In this document: positions 8,723-16,496 of the stretch, in pieces
Layout of the letters: the number at the start of each line of letters is the position of its first letter
Position numbering within the stretch: the stretch's first letter is position 1
Assembly: GCF_947487605.1 (NCBI RefSeq)
Contig: NZ_CANKXK010000001.1
Span: 414,995 to 478,994, forward strand
Length of the DNA: 64,000 bases
Direction of reading: 5' to 3'
Origin: an uncultured Algibacter sp.
GTDB taxonomy: Bacteria > Bacteroidota > Bacteroidia > Flavobacteriales > Flavobacteriaceae
The notes under the pieces: generated by a model
Seen by the model: the letters and a program-made list of their open reading frames with translations, nothing else
Databases searched by the model: none
Told to the model about the DNA's origin: nothing
Translations under genes and position numbers: made by a program

Positions 8723-11700
8723 ATGAAAAACACAACTCTACATTACACACTAGCCCTTACTTTATTTCTATTATTTTTTTCACCAGCAACATTATTAGCA
8801 CAAGAAAAAGAACCTTCTGAAATTGAAAAAACCTTATCTGGTTTAAAATTCAGAAGTATTGGACCAGCTCTTACATCTGGTAGAATTGCAGATATAGCTA
8901 TTCATCCTGAAAACGAAAATGTATGGTATGTTGCTGTAGGATCTGGAGGCGTATGGAAAACAACAAACTCTGGCACCACTTGGAAGCCGATTTTTGATAC
9001 ACAAACCAGTTATTCTATTGGATGTATTACTATCGATCCAAATAATTCTCATACTATTTGGATAGGAACTGGCGAAAATGTAGGTGGCCGCCATACAGGA
9101 TTTGGTGATGGTATTTATGTAAGCCATGACGATGGTGGTACTTGGAAAAACATGGGGCTCAAAAATTCTGAACACCTTTCTAAGATAATTGTACATCCAG
9201 AAAACCCAAACATCATTTGGGTTGCGGCACAAGGGCCACTTTGGAGCAAAGGAGACGAACGTGGATTATACAAGTCAATAGATGGAGGTAATACATGGAA
9301 GAAAACCTTAGGTGATAATGAGTGGACTGGTGTAACCGACATTGTTATAGACTATACGAATCCAGATAATCTATATGCTGCAACATGGCAAAGACACAGA
9401 ACAGTTGCTGCATATATGGGTGGTGGTCGTGGATCTGGGTTGCATAAAAGTACAGATGGAGGAGAAACATGGACTGAATTAACAACAGGAATCCCTGAAT
9501 CTAATTTAGGAAAAATCGGGTTAGCAATATCTCCTTTTAATCCTGAAATTATTTACGCTGCAATTGAATTAGAAAGAAGAAAAGGCGGATTATTCATGTC
9601 TAATAATAGAGGTGCGTCGTGGGTAAAACAATCTGATGCAATTTCTGGAGGTACTGGACCACACTATTATCAAGAATTATATGCGTCTCCTCATCATGAA
9701 GGGAAACTGTTTTTAATGAGTAATACAGTACAGATTTCAGATAATCATGGAAAGACATTTTATAACATGAATGAAAAAAGAAAGCACGTAGATAGTCATG
9801 CACTTGCTTTTAAAAAAGGTGATCCAAACTATTTAATGTTTGGAACCGACGGTGGGTTATACGAAACCTTCGATTTAACTAAATCATGGAGTTTTATTCG
9901 AAACCTTCCCATTACACAATACTATAAAGTTGCTGTTGATGACTCGTACCCTTTCTATAAAATATATGGAGGAACACAAGATAACGGGTCTCATGGCGGT
10001 CCATCAAGAACAACTAAAAAAGAAGGTATCACTAATGCAGATTGGTGGATAACGCTTTCTGCTGATGGGCATCAATCTGCCACTGAACCTGGAAACCCTA
10101 ATATAACTTATGGTGAATTTCAAGAAGGTGTACTATGGCGTGTGGATCAAACGACTAAAGAGCCCGTTTTTATCCAACCACAAGCTAAAATCAATGAGCC
10201 TTTTGAAAGATTCAATTGGGATGCTCCTATATTAGTTAGTCAACATGACCCTAAACGATTATATTTTGCTTCTCAACGCGTTTGGAGATCAGACAATCGG
10301 GGGGATTTTTGGTCTAACATTTCTCAAGACCTCACTAGGAATCAAGTTCGTCTTGGGCAACCAATTATGGGGAAACAACAAAGTTGGGACAATGCTTGGG
10401 ATGTTTTAGCCATGTCTAACTATAACACAATTACTTCTTTGGCCGAATCTCCAAAGCAAGAAGGTTTGCTTTATGCTGGGACAGACGATGGTATTATTCA
10501 AGTAACAGAAAATGGAGGTGATAATTGGAATAAAATTGAAGTTGGATCAATAAAAGGAATTCCATCTACTGCCTTTGTAAATGATTTACGAGCCGATTTA
10601 TTTAATGCAAATATTGTTTATGCAGCATTGGACAATCATAAATACGGTGACTTCAAACCTTACCTAATTAAGAGTACAGATAAAGGAAAAACATGGACAT
10701 CAATAAACGGTAATCTTCCAAAAAGATTAATTACATGGAGACTTGTTCAAGATCATATAAATAAAGATTTACTTTTCGTGGCAACAGAATTTGGTGTTTA
10801 TTTCACTCTAAATGGTGGTATTAAATGGAACAAATTATCTGGTGGAATGCCTACCATTTCTATAAGAGACATTACAATACAACGAAGGGAAAATGATTTA
10901 ATAGCTGCATCTTTTGGAAGAGGATTCTATATACTTGACGATATACAAGCTATTAGAGATTTGGGCAAAATAAATACGAAAACTGATAATCTACTTTTCG
11001 ATATTAAACCTGCTTATTGGTATGTAGAAAAAGACGAAATTTATGGACAAGGAAATGACAAATACTCTGGAGAAAATCCACCATTTGGAGCTGTTTTCAC
11101 TTATCACCTAGCTGATAAATTAAAATCTCTAAAAGAAATTAGAAAAGAAAACGAAAAAGAATTAATAAAAAATAATAAAGAGGTTGCCTTTCCAGGTTGG
11201 GATGCCTTAGGTGCAGAAAAAGAACAACAAAAACCTAAAATAATTTTGACTATTAAGGATTCTAATGGTAATGTTGTAAATACAATAAAAGGCATTAATA
11301 AAAAAGGTATTAACCGTGTAAGCTGGGACCTTAGCTTTGCAGATAGAAGTGGCGAAAAGTTAACACCTCCAAAACCAATGAGCCAATATTTTAATTTCAA
11401 TATAATGGCAACTCCAGGGGATTACACCGTTACACTTTCTAAACTTGTTGATGGTGAATTAACAAATTTAACACAACCGAAACTCTTTAAAATAATTCCT
11501 TTAAGAAAAGGGTCTCTTGAAGGTGCAACTTATGAAGAAATAAAAGATTTTAGAGCAACCTTTGAAAAATTTGAGCAAGATTTAAAAGCTACCAATTTGG
11601 TATTATCTAAGTCTTTATTAAAAATAGGTGCAATGCAAAGAGCATTAATAAAAGCAAAAGTTTCGTCTGGATCTTTGACAAAGGATTTACATAACGAAAG

Positions 11701-11992
11701 AAGCAAACTATTAAAAATTAATAGACTTCTAAATGGACACAAAGCAAAAAATGAGATAGGTGAAAAAAATGCCCCTAGTGCTAACAGTTTAGGTTTTATT
11801 GCCAAAGCTGCCCTTGCATCTTCAACTTATGGCCCTACAAGAATGCATAAAGACGCACTTAACGACGCAAACAATAACTTGGTCAAACTAAAATCTGAAT
11901 TAATAACAATTACCAATAAATCAATACCACAATTAGAAGAAAAACTAAAAGAAATTGGTGCGCCTCCAATAGAAGGACAAGGCTTAAATTAA
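8723..11992 (+). CDS. secreted Asp-box (BNR/sortilin-like) beta-propeller protein
   Basis: A 1089-residue exported protein with a signal peptide ending PATLLAQ. Residues 40-750 hold at least nine Asp-box motifs of the S-x-D-x-G-x-T-W type (for example DDGGTWKNM, IDGGNTWKK, TDGGETWTEL, ENGGDNWNKI, TDKGKTWTSI), which form turns in beta-propellers of the sortilin/Vps10, YCF48 and sialidase type. No sialidase Arg triad or other catalytic set can be recognised. After residue 750 there is a linker, a small beta domain and a helical, Lys-rich C-terminal part of about 180 residues. No sorting domain at the C-terminus. Likely a periplasmic or surface binding protein; substrate unknown. Confidence 0.85.
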   Translation: MKNTTLHYTLALTLFLLFFSPATLLAQEKEPSEIEKTLSGLKFRSIGPALTSGRIADIAIHPENENVWYVAVGSGGVWKTTNSGTTWKPIFDTQTSYSIGCITIDPNNSHTIWIGTGENVGGRHTGFGDGIYVSHDDGGTWKNMGLKNSEHLSKIIVHPENPNIIWVAAQGPLWSKGDERGLYKSIDGGNTWKKTLGDNEWTGVTDIVIDYTNPDNLYAATWQRHRTVAAYMGGGRGSGLHKSTDGGETWTELTTGIPESNLGKIGLAISPFNPEIIYAAIELERRKGGLFMSNNRGASWVKQSDAISGGTGPHYYQELYASPHHEGKLFLMSNTVQISDNHGKTFYNMNEKRKHVDSHALAFKKGDPNYLMFGTDGGLYETFDLTKSWSFIRNLPITQYYKVAVDDSYPFYKIYGGTQDNGSHGGPSRTTKKEGITNADWWITLSADGHQSATEPGNPNITYGEFQEGVLWRVDQTTKEPVFIQPQAKINEPFERFNWDAPILVSQHDPKRLYFASQRVWRSDNRGDFWSNISQDLTRNQVRLGQPIMGKQQSWDNAWDVLAMSNYNTITSLAESPKQEGLLYAGTDDGIIQVTENGGDNWNKIEVGSIKGIPSTAFVNDLRADLFNANIVYAALDNHKYGDFKPYLIKSTDKGKTWTSINGNLPKRLITWRLVQDHINKDLLFVATEFGVYFTLNGGIKWNKLSGGMPTISIRDITIQRRENDLIAASFGRGFYILDDIQAIRDLGKINTKTDNLLFDIKPAYWYVEKDEIYGQGNDKYSGENPPFGAVFTYHLADKLKSLKEIRKENEKELIKNNKEVAFPGWDALGAEKEQQKPKIILTIKDSNGNVVNTIKGINKKGINRVSWDLSFADRSGEKLTPPKPMSQYFNFNIMATPGDYTVTLSKLVDGELTNLTQPKLFKIIPLRKGSLEGATYEEIKDFRATFEKFEQDLKATNLVLSKSLLKIGAMQRALIKAKVSSGSLTKDLHNERSKLLKINRLLNGHKAKNEIGEKNAPSANSLGFIAKAALASSTYGPTRMHKDALNDANNNLVKLKSELITITNKSIPQLEEKLKEIGAPPIEGQGLN

Positions 11993-12032
11993 CAGCAATT
12001 GTATTGTTATTGCTTATAATATTAATCATTAA

Positions 12033-12067
12033 AAAAGCCCAATTAAAATTTATTTTAATGGGCTTTT
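12033..12067 (+). terminator. intrinsic terminator
   Basis: AAAAGCCC-A-ATTAAAAT / ATTTTAAT-GGGCTTTT stem, 16 paired positions, after the beta-propeller gene. Probably bidirectional, because the next gene is convergent. Confidence 0.75.
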
Positions 12068-12109
12068 AAGTTAATATATAATTTGAAGCTAAAAAACCTA
12101 CCTAATTTA

Positions 12110-12394
12110 TTAGGTTTTTTGCGTTTTCAATCTCATAGATTTCATTTGTTCTAAACGGCGTAATTCCTGCTTTATTTGTTTACTTCGTTCAGCTATTTTA
12201 TTAACTTTCTCGTTAATTAACTCTTGCTTTCTTTGCCTTTCTTGAGCTTTTAATTCTTGTTTAATAAGCTCTTCTTTTTTTCGCTTTTTGTTTTGTACTC
12301 TTTCAAAATAGACAAATATATAAGCATAGATATACATACTTAAAAAGAGTAAAGCTACTATTGATAAAATAAGCCAACCGTTCATCATGTTCAT
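12110..12394 (-). CDS. small membrane-anchored coiled-coil protein
   Basis: A 94-residue protein with one N-terminal membrane segment (GWLILSIVALLFLSMYIYAYIFVYF) followed by about 60 very charged Lys/Glu/Arg/Gln residues likely to form one coiled-coil helix. The basic residues after the segment suggest that the helix is cytoplasmic. No known family recognised. Three Met codons cluster at the N-terminus (MNMMNG), so the exact start is uncertain by a few residues. Confidence 0.6.
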   Translation of the reverse strand: MNMMNGWLILSIVALLFLSMYIYAYIFVYFERVQNKKRKKEELIKQELKAQERQRKQELINEKVNKIAERSKQIKQELRRLEQMKSMRLKTQKT

Positions 12395-12493
12395 AACGTA
12401 GAAATTTTAGTTAAGTTTTAGTTCTATAAAGTTAATAAAAAAGACTATATGTTAAAAAAATATAAGCTAAATAACTCAAAAACAAGACAAAAC

Positions 12494-12530
12494 AAAAAAA
12501 CCTTTACCGCTATCTGCTGTAAAGGTTTTT
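12494..12530 (-). terminator. intrinsic terminator for the 12554-13324 gene
   Basis: CCTTTAC / GTAAAGG stem flanked by A and T runs; read on the minus strand it ends in a T tract. Confidence 0.8.
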
Positions 12531-12553
12531 CGTCGATATTTTATTTATGAGTA

Positions 12554-13324
12554 TTATTTACCACTCATAAATTTATTATACTCCCAAATTTCATCCCATG
12601 AATTTGAAAAAGTTCTTTCTCCCATGTCTAAAAACATTTGCCAGTTTTCTTTACCATGTACTTTTTCAAAGGTTTCTTTAAATTTATTATCTTCCTCATC
12701 GAACTCAGTCCAATTTTTATAAAACCCGATAGTAACTACGTGTCTTCCTAAATCTCCTTGTCTGAATTCGTTCCAATAAATACCCCAAGGATTTTCTCCT
12801 TCCATGGCTTTTATTGTTTCACTCACCATTGTATAAAAAGGCACTACAGAAGAAGCTTGACCATCAGCAATTTCCCCATATCTACAAAATAAAATTGGAT
12901 GCTTATTATCATCTCCTTCCAACATGCTCGTGTTAGATAATTTATCGTCTTTTTTCCAATATTCAATGGTATGCATTTTTTTAATATATGGCATTACATT
13001 GTCTCTCCAATCGGCATCATGCCCGCCTTCACTAGGTCTTGTATCATTATGCTTATACATCATCGGTCCCATCTCCCATATTATATTACCTGCGTTTGGT
13101 CCAGTGGTAATATTGTAAACAGTAGCTTCATAAGCTCCATCCTTATGGTAAGTTGCATTATGTTTTCTCATGTTTTCACTTAAAACTTTCAATTTTGTGT
13201 TATCTGGAGTTAACATAATATCCTCCCACATTTTATAAGATTTATCCTCTTGTGCATTTAAAGTTGACACGAAACTTAATACCATAGCAAACATGGTAAT
13301 TAAAGAAATTGCTTTTTTAATCAT
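12554..13324 (-). CDS. secreted protein of unknown function
   Basis: A 256-residue exported protein with a clear signal peptide (MIKKAISLITMFAMVLSFVSTLNAQ). The mature part is rich in Trp, Met and acidic residues and has two roughly similar segments, each ending in a phrase such as MHTIEYWKKDD and GFYKNWTEFDEED, which could reflect a tandem alpha/beta ferredoxin-like (dimeric alpha-beta barrel) fold. That is a guess from the pattern of strands and helices. Single gene with its own terminator. No catalytic motif seen. Confidence 0.75.
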   Translation of the reverse strand: MIKKAISLITMFAMVLSFVSTLNAQEDKSYKMWEDIMLTPDNTKLKVLSENMRKHNATYHKDGAYEATVYNITTGPNAGNIIWEMGPMMYKHNDTRPSEGGHDADWRDNVMPYIKKMHTIEYWKKDDKLSNTSMLEGDDNKHPILFCRYGEIADGQASSVVPFYTMVSETIKAMEGENPWGIYWNEFRQGDLGRHVVTIGFYKNWTEFDEEDNKFKETFEKVHGKENWQMFLDMGERTFSNSWDEIWEYNKFMSGK

Positions 13325-13529
13325 AATAAATAATTTAATTGGTTAGTTAGCCATACACTATTGTATAGCCTAGAGTGCTATTAAAAATATATTAGGAAGT
13401 AATAAAACGTATAATAAATGAAAAATGCTATTTAATCATTTAAGATAATAGATCGTTGTTTGGAGTAATTCAAATATAATAAAAATTTAAATAATGGAAT
13501 CTCACGAATTTATATAACTAATTAGGTAT

Positions 13530-13555
13530 AAAAAAAGCTCTCAAATCTGAGAGCC
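13530..13555 (-). terminator. intrinsic terminator for the rhodanese pair
   Basis: GCTCTCA / TGAGAGC stem (13537-13554) with a T tract when read on the minus strand. Confidence 0.8.
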
Positions 13556-13562
13556 ATTTTAA

Positions 13563-13949
13563 TTATTGACTTTTTAGTCCTTTTTGCTTCCATTTGGTAA
13601 AACCACCTTCCAAATCATATATTTTTTTAAAACCTGCTTCAACGAGTACTTCAGTACATTTAGAACTTCGCTTTCCAGAGCGACAATATACTATTACAGG
13701 CTTTTCTTTCTCTAGCTTCTCAATTTTTTCTTTAAAATCTGAAGATAAAAAATCTATATTTAGTGCGTTATCAATATATCCATCTTTATACTCTTGGGGG
13801 GTTCTAACATCTACTAACTGTACATCATCAAGTTGCAAGAGAGTTTGCATTTCTTCTGGAGAGACTATTTTTGTTTGCTCATTTGAATTGGTAGTTTTCT
13901 TGCATCCTATGCATAAAACTAAAACTATTAAAAATAAAATCTGTCTCAT
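13563..13949 (-). CDS. rhodanese-like lipoprotein
   Basis: A 128-residue protein with lipobox CIGC (Cys16) followed by a single rhodanese domain. The active loop is VYCRSGKRS with the persulfide-forming Cys89, and the DVRTPQEY entry motif is intact. As a lipoprotein it should act in the periplasm or on the outer membrane. It lies 11 bp downstream of a cytoplasmic rhodanese gene on the same strand and shares its terminator. A likely sulfur carrier or thiol-handling role, by family; substrate unknown. Confidence 0.88.
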   Translation of the reverse strand: MRQILFLIVLVLCIGCKKTTNSNEQTKIVSPEEMQTLLQLDDVQLVDVRTPQEYKDGYIDNALNIDFLSSDFKEKIEKLEKEKPVIVYCRSGKRSSKCTEVLVEAGFKKIYDLEGGFTKWKQKGLKSQ

Positions 13950-13960
13950 TTAATTATATT

Positions 13961-14278
13961 TTAATCTATATCAACCACATCACCTACCCAGTTCAGAATA
14001 CCTCCTTCAAGGTTATAAGCGTTCTCAAAACCTAGTTGTTCCATTATTTGACAAGCTTGATGGCTTCGATTGCCCGATCTACAATATACATAGTAATTTT
14101 TACTTTTGTCTAAATCTTCTATGTCATTTACAAAATCCTGTCCTTTATATATATCTATATGAATGGCGTTAGGAATAATTCCGTCTGCTACTTCTGCTTC
14201 AGTTCTAACATCTAATACTACTGCATTTTCATCGTTAGCCAATTGTTCTGCCCATTCTTCTTGTGTTAAATCTTCCAT
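13961..14278 (-). CDS. cytoplasmic rhodanese-like protein
   Basis: A 105-residue single-domain rhodanese without signal peptide. It has VLDVRTEAEVADG, the catalytic loop VYCRSGNRSHQA with Cys66, and the C-terminal NLEGGILNW. It is first of a two-gene unit with the rhodanese lipoprotein. A terminator-like hairpin separates it from the redoxin gene upstream, so it probably has its own promoter. Confidence 0.9.
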   Translation of the reverse strand: MEDLTQEEWAEQLANDENAVVLDVRTEAEVADGIIPNAIHIDIYKGQDFVNDIEDLDKSKNYYVYCRSGNRSHQACQIMEQLGFENAYNLEGGILNWVGDVVDID

Positions 14279-14332
14279 AAGATATTTTAAATTTAATATT
14301 TTACAAAACTAATACAACTAAACGTATAGACG

Positions 14333-14367
14333 AAAAAAAACCGAAGTTATTACACTTCGGTTTTTAG
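14333..14367 (-). terminator. intrinsic terminator after the redoxin gene
   Basis: CCGAAGT / ACTTCGG stem flanked by A and T runs, with the T tract on the minus strand at 14333-14340. Confidence 0.85.
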
Positions 14368-14405
14368 GACTAGACACACACATATTCTTCATTTAATCAA
14401 AATTA

Positions 14406-15035
14406 CTAGTTGTTTTTTGCAGTTTTTATTGAACAACCTATTGCTTTTGTTTCTTTTTGTTCAACTTCTTTTCCACTCAATAACGCATCTACAGCATTTT
14501 CAACATATTTAACTTTAACAGCTGATGCATCTCTGTAATTATCATCAATAGCACCAATATACTTTACAACATGTCCTTTTTCTGTTCTTTCTAATACATA
14601 CATGTGAGGTGTTTTAGTAGCTCCAAATTTCGGATACACTTTTTGTTCCTCATCAATTAAATAAGGAAACGTAAATCCTTTTTGTTTCGCTCTTTTTTTC
14701 ATTTCAGGAAATGCGTCACCTGGTTTTACACTAGTATCATTAGGCATAATAGCAATAACAGGAAACCCTTTCGGTTCATATTTTTCATTTAAAGCTTGTA
14801 CTCTATCTTCATACATAACCGCAAACGGACATGTATTACAAGTAAAAGTAATTATAAAGCCTTTGGCATCTTTGTAATTGGATAAAGAAACCATGTTGTC
14901 ATCAATGTTTTTAAGATAAAAATCTTCGGCCACGTCCCCTATTTTATATCCTTCACCTATACTGTTATTTATAGTAAATGCACTAACAAAAAGCAGAACA
15001 ACTGCTACAGAAATTAATTTAATTAACTTTTTCAT
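14406..15035 (-). CDS. exported thioredoxin-fold redoxin (AhpC/TSA-like)
   Basis: A 209-residue protein with a signal peptide (MKKLIKLISVAVVLLFVSAFT) and a thioredoxin-like domain. The active site is TFTCNTCPFAVMYEDR (Cys66, Cys69), a form found in periplasmic redoxins of Bacteroidetes. A further Cys lies near the C-terminus (GCSIK). No lipobox. It starts 6 bp after the stop of the TlpA-like gene, so the two are cotranscribed. Likely a periplasmic thiol-disulfide or peroxide-handling protein. Confidence 0.87.
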   Translation of the reverse strand: MKKLIKLISVAVVLLFVSAFTINNSIGEGYKIGDVAEDFYLKNIDDNMVSLSNYKDAKGFIITFTCNTCPFAVMYEDRVQALNEKYEPKGFPVIAIMPNDTSVKPGDAFPEMKKRAKQKGFTFPYLIDEEQKVYPKFGATKTPHMYVLERTEKGHVVKYIGAIDDNYRDASAVKVKYVENAVDALLSGKEVEQKETKAIGCSIKTAKNN

Positions 15036-15041
15036 TTTATT

Positions 15042-15590
15042 TTATTTTAAAAATGGCTTTAATGCCGATTCAAGTTCATTGTAATTAAATGATTGTTCAT
15101 AAAATTTACTGTTTTCTCTTTTATAAATTATGGTGGCTGGGATAGAACCCGACCAATTTTCGTTAACCTGTGGTATCCAAGAATTCATATCTAAATCATC
15201 CAAAGCAATAACTTTAGACTGTATGTTTTTTTCTTTTATGTAAGGTTTTAATTTAGATTCATAAAGATGTGGAAAATCTAAACTTACCAAAATAACTTCT
15301 ACATTATCCTTTTTATATTGTTGATTTAACTTTTCAAAATGGGGTAATTCTTTTACACAAGGAGCGCACCAAGTAGCCCAAAAGTTAATTACATAAACTT
15401 TATCATCCCTTCTATTTAAAAACTTCTTAAATCCACTAAAATCATATATCTCTAAATCTATTGCTTCAACATTTTCTCCTAAAGGTGTGCTAGTAACTTT
15501 ATTATTAGACTCCGCAAAATCATCTTTGTTCTTTGTGTCTTTGCAGCCTAAAAAGGCGAACAGGATTATAAATATATATGTGATTTTCAT
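15042..15590 (-). CDS. TlpA/ResA-like thioredoxin lipoprotein
   Basis: A 182-residue lipoprotein (lipobox AFLGC, Cys16) with a TlpA-type thioredoxin domain: VINFWATWCAPCVKELPHF carries the Cys75-x-x-Cys78 pair, and the cis-Pro motif is GSIPATI. It should face the periplasm and reduce partner disulfides. It is the first gene of the TlpA-redoxin unit and is divergent from a MarR regulator; the 145-bp gap between them holds palindromes described at 15708. Confidence 0.9.
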   Translation of the reverse strand: MKITYIFIILFAFLGCKDTKNKDDFAESNNKVTSTPLGENVEAIDLEIYDFSGFKKFLNRRDDKVYVINFWATWCAPCVKELPHFEKLNQQYKKDNVEVILVSLDFPHLYESKLKPYIKEKNIQSKVIALDDLDMNSWIPQVNENWSGSIPATIIYKRENSKFYEQSFNYNELESALKPFLK

Positions 15591-15707
15591 TAAATAAATT
15601 TATTTAGTGTAAACTCAAATTAATTGATATAAATGTAGATAATCTTCAATTATTTACACGATGTTTAACAATTTTTTATAAAAAATGCATTTTTAAACAA
15701 AAAATTA

Positions 15708-15734
15708 TATACATTTGTATATACAACAGTTGTA
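15708..15734 (+). promoter_or_regulatory. overlapping palindromes at the marR promoter (likely operator)
   Basis: Three perfect palindromes overlap: TATACATTTGTATA (15708-15721), TTGTATATACAA (15715-15726) and TACAACAGTTGTA (15722-15734). TACATTTG at 15710-15717 fits the Bacteroidetes -7 element TAnnTTTG and sits inside them. The last palindrome ends one base before the ATG at 15736. TTGTATATACAA is typical of MarR-family operators, so autorepression is likely. Confidence 0.6.
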
Positions 15735-15735
15735 G

Positions 15736-16197
15736 ATGAAAATAGAAAGTATCCTAAAAACTAGTTCGAATCTACCTTTATCAAAAAAAGTTGTAGTTAA
15801 CATTTTGTATACCTACGGAATAATTAATGGTAAACTAAATGACGTTCTTAAACCTTTTGATGTTTCTATTCAACAATTCAATGTTTTAAGAATTTTGCGT
15901 GGTCAAAATGGAAACCCAGCGTCCCTTTCAATAGTACAGGAACGTATGATAAACAAAATGAGTAATACGACACGATTAATAGACAAACTCATCAAAAAAA
16001 AATATGTTGAAAAAGAAATTAATGAAAAGAATAAAAGAAAAGTAAATATCATAATCACAAGTCAAGGCATCGATTTTCTGAGTAAAATAGATTATTTAAT
16101 TGATAGTACAGAACAAGATATTGTAAAATCTTTAACTAAGGATGAAACCTTAGAACTTATTCGATTATTAGGAAAGATAAGGTTAATAGCAAACTAA
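15736..16197 (+). CDS. MarR family transcriptional regulator
   Basis: A 153-residue winged-helix protein. Residues 45-115 hold the HTH (QFNVLRILRGQNGNPASLSIVQERMINKMSNTTRLIDKLIKKKYVEK) and the wing (NEKNKRKVNIIITSQGIDFL), in the usual MarR layout. No cysteine occurs in the sequence, so a Cys-based OhrR-type redox switch is excluded. Its promoter region holds overlapping palindromes, which suggests that it represses itself and may control the divergent TlpA-redoxin unit. Ligand unknown. Confidence 0.9.
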   Translation: MKIESILKTSSNLPLSKKVVVNILYTYGIINGKLNDVLKPFDVSIQQFNVLRILRGQNGNPASLSIVQERMINKMSNTTRLIDKLIKKKYVEKEINEKNKRKVNIIITSQGIDFLSKIDYLIDSTEQDIVKSLTKDETLELIRLLGKIRLIAN

Positions 16198-16226
16198 AAA
16201 TTCTCTCTACACTTAATAATCATCTT

Positions 16227-16256
16227 AAAACTGCCATTTTTATGGCAGTTTTTTTA
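16227..16256 (+). terminator. intrinsic terminator after marR
   Basis: AAAACTGCCAT / ATGGCAGTTTT stem with a T4 loop and T tract. Confidence 0.9.
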
Positions 16257-16279
16257 TTTTAAAAAAATAAGGTAAACTT

Positions 16280-16311
16280 CTTGGGTAATTATATTTTCAT
16301 TTCTATATTTG
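16280..16311 (+). promoter_or_regulatory. candidate trp operon promoter
   Basis: CTTG (16280-16283) and TATATTTG (16304-16311) match -33 TTTG and -7 TAnnTTTG with 20 bp between. A start near 16317 puts the leader peptide ATG about 14 bases downstream. Confidence 0.6.
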
Positions 16312-16330
16312 AACTTCCAAAATAAATAAG

Positions 16331-16378
16331 ATGAAATCTATTTTAAATAATACTTGGTGGTGGTGCTTTCGAAACTAA
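16331..16378 (+). CDS. trpL: trp operon leader peptide
   Basis: A 15-codon reading frame, MKSILNNTWWWCFRN, with three consecutive Trp codons (TGG at 16355-16363). It lies between the trp promoter and a strong terminator hairpin, 118 bp before trpE. This is the architecture of ribosome-mediated attenuation: when charged tRNA-Trp is scarce, the ribosome stalls on the Trp codons and lets an antiterminator form. The frame is too short to be a gene for anything else, and its position and composition make the call strong. Confidence 0.88.
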   Translation: MKSILNNTWWWCFRN

Positions 16379-16454
16379 CATTCGTGAAGTAACTCCCTAG
16401 TATATTTAAAACTTAAAATATCAAAAAGGCTTGTCATTCACGACAAGCCTTTTT
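16366..16454 (+). terminator. trp attenuator (alternative hairpins and terminator)
   Basis: The terminator is AAAAAGGCTTGTC / GACAAGCCTTTTT (16423-16454), a 13-bp stem with T tract. Alternative pairings can be traced: CTTTCG (16366-16371) with CGTGAAG (16383-16389) as the 1:2 hairpin, and TCGTGAA (16382-16388) with TTCACGA (16437-16443) as the 2:3 antiterminator, which uses the terminator loop and the first bases of its 3' arm. Segment 1 overlaps codons just after the Trp codons, where a stalled ribosome would cover it. Confidence 0.8.
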
Positions 16455-16496
16455 CTTTGAGTTCTGAACCCGTTTCAGAATATAAAAAAATGAAAA

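Noticed and set aside
8723..11992. Sialidase or glycoside hydrolase activity for the Asp-box protein
   Set aside because: Asp-boxes are present, but the Arg triad, Tyr/Glu pair and Asp of sialidases could not be found.
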